This document shows positions 35,843 to 47,209 of a DNA stretch of 64,000 nucleotides, in pieces. Under the pieces are notes generated by a model. That model saw only the letters and a list, made by a program, of their open reading frames with translations, searched no databases and was not told the origin of the DNA. The position numbers and the translations under genes were made by a program. Origin of the DNA: Ignelater luminosus (Eukaryota > Arthropoda > Insecta > Coleoptera > Elateridae); NCBI GenBank assembly GCA_011009095.1, contig VTPC01090544.1:114691-178690 (forward strand), in the 5' to 3' direction. Every line of letters begins with the position of its first letter. The first letter of the stretch is position 1.

Positions 35843-36419
35843 CTATAACAGCAGAGCGGTGTGAAATGAAAAAAAGATAAAAAGTCTTTTTCTCAAGCCT
35901 GTTGTGGAGATGGTAATAATGGATCATTCTTTCCACACGATAACAAGATTATGAAGCAACATACATTATAAAAAGTGCTAAACTGCTGCAATATATTTTT
36001 TGGACGACCATGTGTTATATAAGCAATACATTAGTCAGGAAGAAAAAAGAAATTAGAAGGGTAATGTCAGAAACATGTTAAGAACCTACCTATATATCGG
36101 TGATAAGCTGAGTTACAACGAACCCCAAAACAAGGTGTATATTTATCAAGTCGTCGAGCTATTCAGAACAGCAAAGCTTTTAATAAGAGGACAACATTGT
36201 TACATCGGAGTTAGTTAGTAGTAGTTTTAAATGCTTTGCGATGATGGTTTACTTGTAAAAATACAATTCAAACTAACTTTCTTATATCTGCTCTAATGGA
36301 ATAGCGGGAAAAGTTCCAGTACTCGCATTTTTTTAGTTTTTTAGAAATTATGTACTTAAGTCATTATGTAACAGAAATTTTATTATAGCTTTATTACATG
36401 GGTGTTTGTGCCTCATTTT
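35843..36419. other. Unassigned stretch
   Basis: Upstream of the lectin-like frame on the minus strand; no further exon found. Confidence 0.4.
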
Positions 36420-37080
36420 TGACATACTCATCCTGTATAGAAACATATTTAAGTAGTCCGCTTTTCTAGAAGTTTGGGAATGTCCTGAAAATAAAATTTT
36501 TTGATGTAGCATTTAGCCAACTTTGCACCGCTTCCATGATCTCGTTGTCATCTGCAAACTTCTAGCCTTTTCCTCTAAAGGTTCAAGAAAACATCCAGAC
36601 TGTATGATGGATGTATTAGCACTTCAAATCTCAACTCATTTAATGATTGCATACCCGTATGGAGGCGGGCGTTGTCGTGAAAAAGCAATACTCTTTTTGA
36701 GAAAAGTTTCCGCGTTCGATCATATCGCGGACTTTAGTTTCTTCAACAACATGTCACTATATCGAGCACTACTTACAGTTTAACCATTTTCCTGACGATG
36801 CACCAATATATAGAGCCATTGAAACATCATGACTAATTTCCCACCGCGCTGTTCATCATTGATGTTATTTTTCCGTGCTTAAATCTTTCCATCTATTCAT
36901 ACACTGTGACTCAAAAACATGTCTGTCTTCATTCCAAAGCTTCATTCTGCTGTAGATATCAAAAGGTTTCACTCCCTCCCACCATAAGAAAAAGAATAAC
37001 GCTTTGTTCCTCTTCCACTGGACAAGTTACCGCGCAGACGCATAAGCACTGTTCAACTGTTACGACTTTTGTATGGCATA
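36420..37080 (-). pseudogene. Internally deleted mariner-type transposase relic
   Basis: The minus strand begins with FLMVGGSETF and overlapping-frame pieces YSRMKLWNEDRHVFESQCMN and RWKDLSTEK (about 37000-36880), the N-terminal 'FL..EG.KP.DI..RM' and 'RFK.G' blocks of mariner-type proteins. After a segment around MLLKKLKSAI come a decayed 'HDNARPHT' block (36690-36650) and finally FADDNEIMEAVQSWLNATSK (36560-36500), the C-terminal 'F.DDNEV.EAVQ.WL' block. The central part with 'TGDETW' and about half of the protein is missing. Multiple frame changes and stops remain. It is a short, inactive remnant. Confidence 0.65.
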
Positions 37081-37089
37081 TTGCTAAGT

Positions 37090-40000
37090 AATAAATTTGT
37101 TCCAAAAATAAGATGCATACATTTTTATGAACTTTAGAATGAAGTTGCTGTTACTTAACGACTTTCCGTATTTACACTTGACCATACTTTCACCATACTT
37201 TCACCATACTTTCTCGCGATTACAAGAAGATAACACACGCAAGCATTGAAAATTATCATTAGAATTAGTACTGAATGGTTTGAAGACGATAAAAGACTGC
37301 AGTATCTGGTACTTAAAGAGCAACTGAATCAGCCTAACGCGTTAGAAGTAACGAAATTTCAAACAGTTTTCCTACAGACTATATGGTTAGCCATGAGATA
37401 GTTATACAAGAGATAAACAACTGTAAAGAGAGTGCGAAACTACCAAGAATTTTGTAAACAATCTCCGAAGGCTGTAATGACGGTTAAGAAAATCGTGACC
37501 CTGCGTTAAAGAACAATGACAACGTGAGAAACGTTACTTATGTGGAAGAGAAAAATGATTCAGTTTTGCTGGGTGAAGATGCATATTGAAATTCAATCTC
37601 CTACCACACCACACAGCAATAGAATCTCTGGCGAATTTATGAAAAGAACAGAGTCAAATAGCGTTCATATCAAAGAGATGACGGTATCGCTAACCTCATA
37701 TGGATTCAACCTACACCAGTAGAGGCATTGTGGTTATGCAAGTCGAAAACATATCTTTGTTAGATACTGAATACTAAGAAAAGTAAGATCTAGGGAAGAA
37801 TTTAAAAAGTCTTCTATACAGCGGGCACAGAAATAGCATCTAGAATCTGTTACACGAATGCAGCAACGAAGAAGGACAAGAAAACGTTATATATATAAAA
37901 ATGAAAAATGAAAGTCATTGTATGATAAGATAAATTGTTTGACTTTGTAACTGCTAGGAGGTAAGATATCTTGGGCACGCAATTTTTAAAAGAACGGATT
38001 TAAGTTTAATTGTTTGTAAATGGAGATAATAATTAAGATAAGTTTTTTTCCTCAGGCCCCACGTTAGATCTCGACAAACCTGCACATCTCTTTCGAGGCG
38101 TGGTGATTTTGTCGCGTGGGTATGCAAATCGGATACTAAAAGGTGTGTGAGATCGGAGAAAATTTAGACTGATCACGGGATACATCAGGTAGTTCGTGCG
38201 CTATTGGAAGGTGGAGCTTGACTGTAAGACACTCAAAGTGGCCCTTTAGACGGTAGGATACTACAAGTAACTCGTTGGAATAGGGGTAATGTTTTCCAAA
38301 AGGGGTTATAAAGAAGAGCAATTTCGTGACAAATTGTGCTCAGGGTCAGGAGCCAGCATGCCGAAACCAGTCAGGTGATGCCTAAGCATCATTGTTTGTT
38401 TGTCAATTGCACGGATTATTTAATTTATTTAATTTTCTTCTGGCGGCCCTTGAAGATCAGATGAAGTATATTATTTTACCAAGTACTTTAGCTTAAATGG
38501 AATGTATTACTTTATTACTGATTCAGCAGTAAATAGGACTGTCTTTATTCCTTCTTTATCGGTTGATTATTTTTCTTGTATTTAAATACTATGTAGCAGG
38601 TCATGCACATGAAGTATATACAGCGAGAAACTTGTTTGCTCTTCTTGCTCTTTCTTCTGTTTGAAACAACAGTAGGTATCCAATAACTTTGTCCACTGCA
38701 TAATAATAGTTTTTTATTATCTACATTAGTTGAATTTCTTTTGAGTATTTTCTTTTAGATGCTTATTTTCTCATTTAATTTTTTTATTTAAAACAATTAA
38801 AATTGTACGAAAAGTAATGTTCAGCTTTAATTCATTTGTTCGTTTTGCCAGATTTTTTTTTTATTCAAAATAAAATTGAAAATCCTTAACGTTCATGACA
38901 ACGCATAAACATAAAATTCCGGATTTAACTTCTCTTTTAAACAAGGCTATATTGTTGAGAAAAAATGCTCATCCAGTGTTTTTTAGAACGTGACTGTGTT
39001 AGGGATACCAGGATCCATTTTGTCTAGGCCGTATACACACACATAACATTTCAAATATGTGGTAAAATTTGCAAGTACGTGAATTCAAGAAAATTCTAGA
39101 ATACTTGACGTCACAACACGAATGGGATAAAGTATGATAAAAAAATGTCAATACACGCATTTTTCTTTTTTTGTTATATTTGAAAAGATAATAAGTAAAA
39201 GTGTACCAATTAGTTTCGTTTCATAACTTATTATTATATTATTTTTGGAAACTTGCAAAAGCATTTATTTTTTAAAACTTTAAATACGTCGTACCTATAT
39301 AATTTCTTTCATACTTCAAAGTTTTAAAATTTAATTGTTAAGCAGGAAATGCTGTCAAAAGTTTTCAGTTTAAGGAAATTTGTAAAATTCGTTTTTACGT
39401 AAAAGGGAAATAATGAGAAATAAAGTCAGTGAAATTATCTCCGCACTTTTGTTTGATATCCTTCGAGTTTCTTAATAAAATAATAAAGTCAGTTTCAGAC
39501 TCATTATGTTAAAATTAAAATCATTACAAAACATTTGTTTAATGGATGAAGTGTGAAGTATTATACCTCCTACTACATATAAAACTTGACACATTGATGG
39601 ACTGATCTACATATCTCTAGCTTTTGTATCATTTCATTCTTCATTCTGCGTTATGACTTATGAATATTTAAAATTTAGCTGATATGTGTCTGTTTCAGAA
39701 ATATGGATGTAACTGAAATTCCTACAGGATTAAAAAAAAAAGCATAAAGACGAATACACCAAAACCAACCATTATCCCGCAGGAAACAATAATTTACTTT
39801 AGGTTGATTATATGTGAACGTCAAATGATAACTAGCTATTTGAAAATAAAAATTATTTGTTTTCTAACGAATTCTAACTTATTGTACTTGTCATAAATTT
39901 AATTTTAGAGTTTTGTTTTCTAGTATTATCAACCAATTAGAAATTCTAAACATTTGACTTCTCGTGGCGTTTTTCTTTAAAAAAAAACAAATTATTTTGT

Positions 40001-40129
40001 TGCTATTAAAATATTCTTACCCCCAATACCAAGAGTGAACAAGGATAAGTATCAGTAGAACTTTCTTAATTATTTCGCCAATATTTAAATGTGTCGGCAT
40101 AATTCAGGTTTGTGTCGTATAGACTCGTG
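37090..40129. other. Unassigned stretch; GC-richer part at 38.05-38.38 kb
   Basis: No gene identified. The segment 38050-38380 is GC-richer than its neighbours and contains GGCCCCACGTTAG and a TATAAA-like box near 38306, but without a paired copy or a known boundary I cannot name it. The remainder is very AT-rich. Confidence 0.35.
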
Positions 40130-41110
40130 TATGTAAGAAAGCCCATGTCATTCTAATATTCAAGTCTAGAAACGGAGAATTAGTTAGTAACTACTGCCCA
40201 ATGTCTTTACTATCAACCATTCCAAGTGTTAGAAAGAAGACTGTATCAGGTCATTATGGCAATTATCAACAACCAAATTAGTACTCAAACAACACGAATT
40301 TTTAAGTAGATGCTCTGGTACCTTTTAATGATTATTTGGAAAAGACCATGAATTGATTAGATACAATATACACAGATTTTAGCAAAACCTTTAATAAAGT
40401 TGATCAGGCTGTCTTGGTACGAAAACTTATAATATTAGGGATTCTTTTGGATATTATGTACTAAGATGCATTAGACTTTTCATTGTCTCTGTTAATGATA
40501 TTGTTGACTTCAATAGAAATTTAAATATTTTTTTGTGAGCTGGCAACATAAAGATTTTTAGAAAAGTACTAAACCTCAACAATTGTTTTTTGTTGCACGA
40601 TGATTTGAATAGATTGTAAACTTATTGTTCTTACAATAAACTTTACTTAAAAACAAACGTCAATTCAAATTGATTTTTTTTTTACTAGTTTGACTCTTAT
40701 TATGTTCTCTCTAGAGTAACTAACATTAAAGTCTTAAAGTAATTCTCTCGACAATAAATAACTTTTTCGAAACAATACGATAGATTACGTAACAAAAAAA
40801 GCATATAAAATATCGGCTTCGAAATTCTTTTCAAATATTCATTGCATGAAAACCGTGTATTTGGCATTTGTTCATAGTACGCTATTCTGAACCAATCCTC
40901 ACTATCAGGTTTGCATAAATGCTATCAATCTCTTCGTTTTGCGGTAAGAAAATTTAACATGTCTATCGTAAATTATTATCCAACCCTGCCCAGAAAATTG
41001 AGATTGCTTCTATTATCAACCGTACATGTAGTTACAAATTGTACATTTCTGTATAAACTTATCCACAACTATTTCGGAAACTGCCTCTGATTATACATAG
41101 TGTACTCTGT
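40130..41110 (+). pseudogene. LINE fragment: reverse transcriptase and C-terminal region
   Basis: The plus strand shows, in order, FKSRNGELVSNYCPMSLLST (about 40165-40225; RT 'F KKG....NYRPISLLS'), DTIYTDFSKTFNKVDQAVLV (40360-40420; the 'D.IY.DFSKAFDKVDH' block), VNDIVDFNRNLNIF (40495-40535; the 'NDI' block before the missing YADD-type core), LLHDDLNRL (40595-40620), DYVTKKAYKI (40783-40812) and a C-terminal stretch with HCMKTVYLAFVHS (40843-40880) and IETA-like remnants to about 41100. This is the gene order of a Jockey/CR1-like LINE ORF2 from mid-RT to its end. Stops and frame changes are frequent. The endonuclease half is absent, consistent with usual 5' truncation. Confidence 0.7.
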
Positions 41111-41114
41111 AAAA

Positions 41115-41635
41115 ATTTCAAATTTTTCTTTTTTTCAAACTTAACGTGTCTCATGTCAGCTGTAGAGCTAACTCTGTATAATTATTATTCTTCGTAATAA
41201 AGAAATTTAGTATTTTGATCGATAACAATAATCCACCCAAATGTCAACATGTCCGCATGCAACTTCAAAGATCAACAACCCCAACTATAAGACGAATCGA
41301 CTACAGGTTCCATAAAAAATAATATTTGTCTAGTTATCATGAATCATTCGTGTCAGTTTCTAGGCGTTATTTGTTTACACCAGGTATTTAATCATCAAAG
41401 TTGTGTACTGCTGGCAACGAAGATTAGCGTAATACTCCTGAGAAACGCAGTAGTGGCAAAGTTTTTTTACTAATAAGATCTTTGATTTGAAATCAACTTT
41501 AAGATAGGACTATTATTTGTTGCAAGTGATGTTTTTCCAAAAGAAAAACCTTTTTGTTATCGTAATGGTTTTGGGATAATTCTAGACAAATAAGCAGTTC
41601 TGTTAATTTTCATTTTCTTTTGATATTTCCTTATA
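41115..41635. other. Unassigned stretch
   Basis: Directly follows the LINE; no poly-A tail or target duplication that I can define. Confidence 0.35.
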
Positions 41636-41760
41636 CAGGGCGACCCAGAAAATGCGGAACGTCCTAGCTCTCCACTAGAACTAACCAGCTCTACTTCAAG
41701 CGAATGAACAAATAGGGTAAAAACTGAAACATCGATGATCCGCACTTTTCAGACGCCCTG
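41636..41760. mobile_element. MITE of 125 bp with CAGGGCG ends
   Basis: The left end CAGGGCGACCCAGAAAATGC pairs with the inverted right end CAGGGCGTCTGAAAAGTGCG, and TA lies outside both ends (41634-41635 and 41761-41762). Pairing is limited to about 25 bp, and the centre is unpaired. It is the second-smallest TA-flanked element in the window. No coding capacity. Confidence 0.7.
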
Positions 41761-41762
41761 TA

Positions 41763-42739
41763 TATCATATTTAATAAACTTAGGCCTAAGAGGGCAAGAA
41801 AGAAGTCAAAGTGCATCCTGACAGGCTGAAACCACTTTTAGTAAACGTTTGAGATATTTGTCTACGGTTTGGTTACAACCGTCACTCGAATGTCAAATTT
41901 AAAAGCGCATAACATACTATAATCAATTATGTTTAATTGCAAATTAATCTACTTCGGTTTATTAGGCATGAACCACAAAAGTAAATGTAACGAATTCAGA
42001 TTTGATACAAACAAAACTTTTTAAGAAAGGCAGTTTGGGATTTAAAAACATTGATAATTTTCTTGTATCTGTTACTAGATACAATAAACATTTGTTTATC
42101 TATATCTGTATCTAGATAAGATGTTATCGTATCTTACCCATCACTGTTTGTCTTTGCATCAGTCTGATTTGGTTCTATCAAACATTATATCAAATGCTGT
42201 GTCTTCAGCTTTGAGGACTCTGGTACAAAGATCGACATTAGATTCTTGAAGAAACCCAGCAAAAGCAGAGTGATATCTCGTTCACGTGACTTATTTACGT
42301 TATATTCACATTTAAAAAACCATCAACATATCGCAGTTCAAAAATCTCATAGCAAAACCTGGAAAAGACGTTATTTAATGGCGAACAAAATATCGGAGGC
42401 TTCATAACATAGGGACGTATCAACAAACTGTCAACTTTACAGGAATTTAAAAAATGTTTAAAAAATTCTAATTGAAAAGGATTTTTTTGAAATTTGGTAT
42501 ATGATGTGTATACCATTGTAGTATGGTTGCCAGATTTTAAGGAAACTTCCAAAACTGGAGGAAACTGAGTAATAGCAAATACGCCCATATATGACGATAA
42601 CTCTGTTGATACCCTTTTAATAATAATAAGAAATTAAGAAGATACGTTATTTATTAAATAAAATATAAAAAGTTATATAAACTAGTTTTTACGGTTTACT
42701 TTTTTTTCTTTTGAATCTTATTTTATTCCTCAATTAAGC
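41763..42739. other. Unassigned stretch
   Basis: Includes a 97-codon minus-strand frame at 42588-42295 with no recognisable family; probably chance or a decayed repeat. Confidence 0.35.
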
Positions 42740-45195
42740 TGAGGACATTTCATCGTTAGAAGATTCTTCGTTGACTCCATACGGCAGTGTTTTATACTAT
42801 TTATGAAACATGTGTGAAACAACACCTTGCTTACATAGTTCCTGCAAATTTTCGTATTTTTTGCTGTCAATTTTGATAAGATCTGCATAAAGGATCAGTA
42901 TTGTGGTGTGACTTATACTTTTATTCCGTATGAAGGGAGGTCGTAACGGTTTTCTTAATAGCATTACAATTCATTATAAATTATAATCTTCATCCCAGTG
43001 TTCATTTTTATAAAATAATATGTACGCTATCTCCATATCAAACTTGTTCAACCTTACGTTTTTCCAATTCAAGACTGCTTTGGCATCAACTACAAGACAA
43101 TTAGACATAGCCTTCACTCGATATTTCTTAAAGTTTTTAAAATCATTGAATGTCACTTTATAGGGTTCTCCTTTCTTCTTAGCAAATTTTAAGATGCTAA
43201 ACCAGTTAATTGGGACTGAGATTTTACCGTGGCATGACGCGGACTCTATTGTCAAATGCATATAGTCACACTCCATGTGGGTGTGACCAGCCTCCAAGAA
43301 TTTTATTTCAATGCTTTCTAGTGAAGGATGTTTGATGAGAGCATAATACAGTATCGCAGCTACTACACAATTTCTTCGATACGTTTTTCTATCCTCACTG
43401 TCTGTAGTAGTAAGCCACTTGAGTTATGCTTGTTTCTTTTCCTCTATCAGTTTCTGTATTTCTTCATTTAGCCAGTAATTGTTTCTTTTCTTCGTCTTTC
43501 TTTGTTCTCCTAGCGCATCTAGAGCTGATTGATGTATATAAGACTTCAAAGTATTATATATTTCCCCTGGCGATCCCCTAGGTTCGTTTTGCAGTTTTTG
43601 TGCGAGTCTTAACTTTTATAGAAAAATTGTTGAGTCATTTTGGAAACCGTCAATATTATATTTTGGCAGTGATTTTTTATTTTGTTCATGCTGTGTATTG
43701 CTATTGGATGATGTGTGCTGATGTCGATATTTTAAGAATACAGTTGTTTTTAGCAGGTAGTGATCTGATTGTTTGTATATCTGTATCTTGTTTCATAATA
43801 CAGTAGTCAATGATAGATTTTAAGTTTTTAGTATTTTGATATCATATATATTTATGGATATCTTTATGTTGGAAGAAGCCATTTATTATCTAAAGTGAGA
43901 ACTGCTGACAGCTCTATTAAACGTGTGCCATTGTCGTTCACCGCTTCTTCCCCATGCATTCCTACTATAGCATCATTTCTTCTTTTACCCACTCTTCCAT
44001 TAAAGTCCCCTAATAGGAAACATTCTTTCTGTGTGCTACACTAGTCAAAACATCTGCTAATTTCTCAAAGAAATCTTCTTCAACTTGAACGTTAGCGTCA
44101 TCTGTGGGTGCGTAAATTCCTATGATTATTATGTCATATTCATAAATTTCAAGTTCCAGAGCGATTATTCTTTTGTCTACTACAGTCCAGTTTTTAATTT
44201 TTTTCTCATTTTCTTTTCACAAGGATAGATATACCTGCTCTCGCTTTCTTTTTCTTTTTTTACGCCGCTATAGAAATGTATATACTGTCCTTTGATTTCA
44301 ATTCCATTTCCTTTTTTGTTCGTTTCGATATCGATGTTGTGCTCCGATAATTCTCTAATTACTTCATCTTCTTTAGTCCTTATACCTTGGATGTTCCAAC
44401 ATCCATAATTCATAAACCTTTTCCGTTGCATGTTTCGTCCTCGATTTGATTTTTCCAGTTTCCGAGGCTTGTCACTAGGATTTTTAGCAAATACATTTTT
44501 TTCTGTAGGGTAGGGAGCTAGCCTACAGCTAAAACTCTGCTCCTTAATTCGGCTTGGGACCGGCAACGGCATCCGAAGTGCTACTCAATCCACACTTCTT
44601 CATCTACCGCAGGCGAAGTTGCTTGATATTATGACGCACATAATTTTCGATGAATAAAGAGATGCAAGTTGCAACCATTTTTTACAGACCTCGTATATTT
44701 TGAAATTGTAAACTGCTAATTTTTGCTGGTAGAATATAGGTTTTGCATAAAAAAGGGGGCAGTATAGAACTGCTTCTAAATCAAAGTTGCATATTAGGAA
44801 AGTGGGATTATTTTTAGCTCTATTGGCATCTTCTATCTTTATCGAATCGATTATGTTCTTTCTCTTGATGTGTAACTGGTATTCGGGTTTCCGTGAAAGT
44901 CTCTCGTCTGCTGTCTTTAAATCGAGTTCATAACACCAACATTGGTCTTTCCTTAGTACATAAAAGTCAGTATTTTTGGAAATCAACATTTCTTTGTATT
45001 TAGTTTTGCTTACAGGTTGTGTGGATCTTTCTTTACAAAAATCAGTGTAAAGCAAATACTTTATTCCTTTGTTCAAAACACGTTCTAGGTATGTTTTGAG
45101 CTGTCTCTTCTGCACCAGCGTGCAGGCACGCTTGCAAATGACTCGATATGCTCGTTGATCAACTGTATTGTACTATCAGGAAGTGTAATTCCTGG
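42740..45195 (-). pseudogene. Unknown multi-copy-type protein gene, split by LINE sequence
   Basis: Minus strand. The N-terminal half (45190-44605) contains INEHIESFASVPARWCRR, KYLLYTDFCKERSTQPVSK, ANRAKNNPTFLICNFDLEAV and YCPLFYAKPIFYQQKLAVYN. The C-terminal half (43375-42740) contains CVVAAILYYALIKHPSLESI, KFLEAGHTHMECDYMHLTIE and KGEPYKVTFNDFKNFKKY, then a decayed tail. I recall this general pattern from uncharacterised proteins present in many copies in insect genomes; a transposase-like role is likely from such abundance but unproven. About 1.2 kb of foreign LINE sequence (44600-43376) separates the halves, and the coding frame is also damaged. It is not functional as it stands. Confidence 0.55.
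43376..44600 (-). pseudogene. LINE 5' part: endonuclease domain, without reverse transcriptase
   Basis: The minus strand encodes MNYGCWNIQGIRTKEDEVIR (from about 44410), then KGNGIEIKGQYIHFYSGVKK, and further on YDIIIIGIYAPTDDA and FLLGDFNGRVGKRRNDA with ELSEHNIDI upstream. These are the N-terminal blocks of an apurinic-type (AP) LINE endonuclease, including 'WNI.G', 'GIYAP..D' and 'GDFN'. A final stretch (43510-43385) reads RKTKKRNNYWLNEEIQKLIE then TTDSEDRKTY, the linker that precedes the RT domain. The RT domain should follow, but the sequence instead enters the split host gene. About 170 bp of putative 5' UTR precede the endonuclease. Several stops and frame changes are present. Confidence 0.75.
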
Positions 45196-45199
45196 GGAT

Positions 45200-47176
45200 G
45201 TCGACCACGATTATCGGGTGATGGAAGAGCAACATCGGAACAAACAGATTTTTTTATTGCTATTTATATCTTAAATAATTGTTTCTCATAGAAATAAGAT
45301 ATACCCATTATTAATTCAGATACTATAATAATCAATTTATCAAAGATTCGATTATAGAATTCTTCCTGTAGAATTATTTGGGCGTTTGAACATACGCCTG
45401 TATGTTTCGCCTCTAAATAACTAAAGCGTTGCTACGCCATTTTGTTATCGTGTTTTTGCAGTAACGGTCCACAGCAAAGGTGCGCCTTTATATGAAAACA
45501 TAGAAAAAACTCGTACCTACCGTACGCCAAAAAAAATTTCAATTTAGTAAAAATTGTAGATAAGCCCTCGATATGCTTTAGACATACTAAACAATATTTG
45601 ATAACCAATACATAATCTCATATTTGATTATAAGAAAAGTATAAAATAGAAATGATGTCCTTATGATCTTAATCATTCAGATTTGTTATTGGTGACGATA
45701 GACGTCTAATTAATCACGTAAATTCGAAGTCTACTTGCTGGGAAAGGGCTTTATCTTTCATTGAAATTTTCCAGTATACTTACAAAGATATTTGATGCTA
45801 CGCACTTCATTTAGAAATTTTAGTAATTTCCAGTTGCTAAATATATTGATAAGAAGAAAGTTACAATTTGTTTGAGTTGAAAAGCTGACAATATAATGAT
45901 ACTGAGCTATTTTATTCCAGATTGTTTTTGAAAGGCTTGCACTGCTAAAATGAAAGTTATTTAGAATAAGATAACTACATCAATATGATCTTTTCGAAAT
46001 ACTTTTTTCCTGTTGCCGATGCAGCAATCTCAGCATTGCGTTGTGGGTATGCCACTTCACTAGCTTTGGAAAGGTGTTTACCAAAATACGTTGAAGAATG
46101 AAGATAAAAGAAAAGATAAATCAAGTCCGTGAGAAACATAAAAAACTAACGTAACTCCCTTTTTTTTAACCAAACAGAACAATGTGAAAAGGTAGTATCG
46201 TGATAGAACTACCATTGCGAATGCTTTATTTTCTTGGGCTTCTAAGGCGAACGCACTATGATCAATTGTCTCAAAACCTTAACACAATACGTGTGTCGTT
46301 GATCATTTGTACATTAGATACTTCAAGAACATACAGCATACTGTGATAATCAAAACTCTCATAGCTTTGATCGCCCACGACCGTTCTAGACGTCCGACTA
46401 GACAAGTAGTTTTAATGCTCTAGACAACAGGTTAGGCTCACTGGGATTGCGGTTTGTCCTCTAGATACGAATCTAAAAGTTGTTTCATTCCCCAGATTGT
46501 ATGGACAATTAAATACCCGCAAACATGGTTGATGTCTGACTGGTATTCAGTCGTTTTTCTTTAAATTTTGGACCCGGATTATTGAACACTATCAAATTAG
46601 CAATGTTCCTCGTTTTTTATAAAAACAGAACTATCAATGATATCAAGGTAACCTTTGAATATACGTAATTTTTTCATTTGTTCTTCTGGACTCTTTACAC
46701 AATCGACGCCACTGCGACATTATCCACTGCTGTACGAAAAAATTTCTCGTAGCAGTCTTGAGTCGCTCAGGCAATGATAGTTTGCAAGCTTCAAGTTAAC
46801 ATTTTAATGTCACTCTTCATCACTCGCATATCAAGTAAATAGACTATTGTAGATAAACGTTAGAAACTTTACGACCTTGAAGTAATCAATCAATAACATA
46901 CTACCAAACTAAATTCCAAATTTGAAATTCCACATTACAACGTAGCCACGTAATTACTAATTAAATAAACACTCAAATGAAAAACAAGCTAAGAACTGTC
47001 AAATATTTTAAAATAATGATTGATTTCAGATTTACTATTTGAATGGGGTTTTTTAATTTTTTTATTTATTCTTCATTGATTGAGGACTGATAACTCGTCT
47101 GTGGTCTGAATTAAAATCCCATTTTAAGTAGATTTTTACCAAGGATTTTTATGAAGCTGAAACAACGCCACGGTAG

Positions 47177-47209
<33 letters not shown>

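Noticed and set aside
38050-38380. GC-richer segment with GGCCCCACGTTAG and a TATAAA-like box as a long terminal repeat
   Set aside because: No second copy in the window, no defined ends, and no adjoining coding relic that I can name.
46200-46800. GC-richer segment with protein-like minus-strand pieces
   Set aside because: The pieces fall in different frames, and I recognise no family or boundaries.
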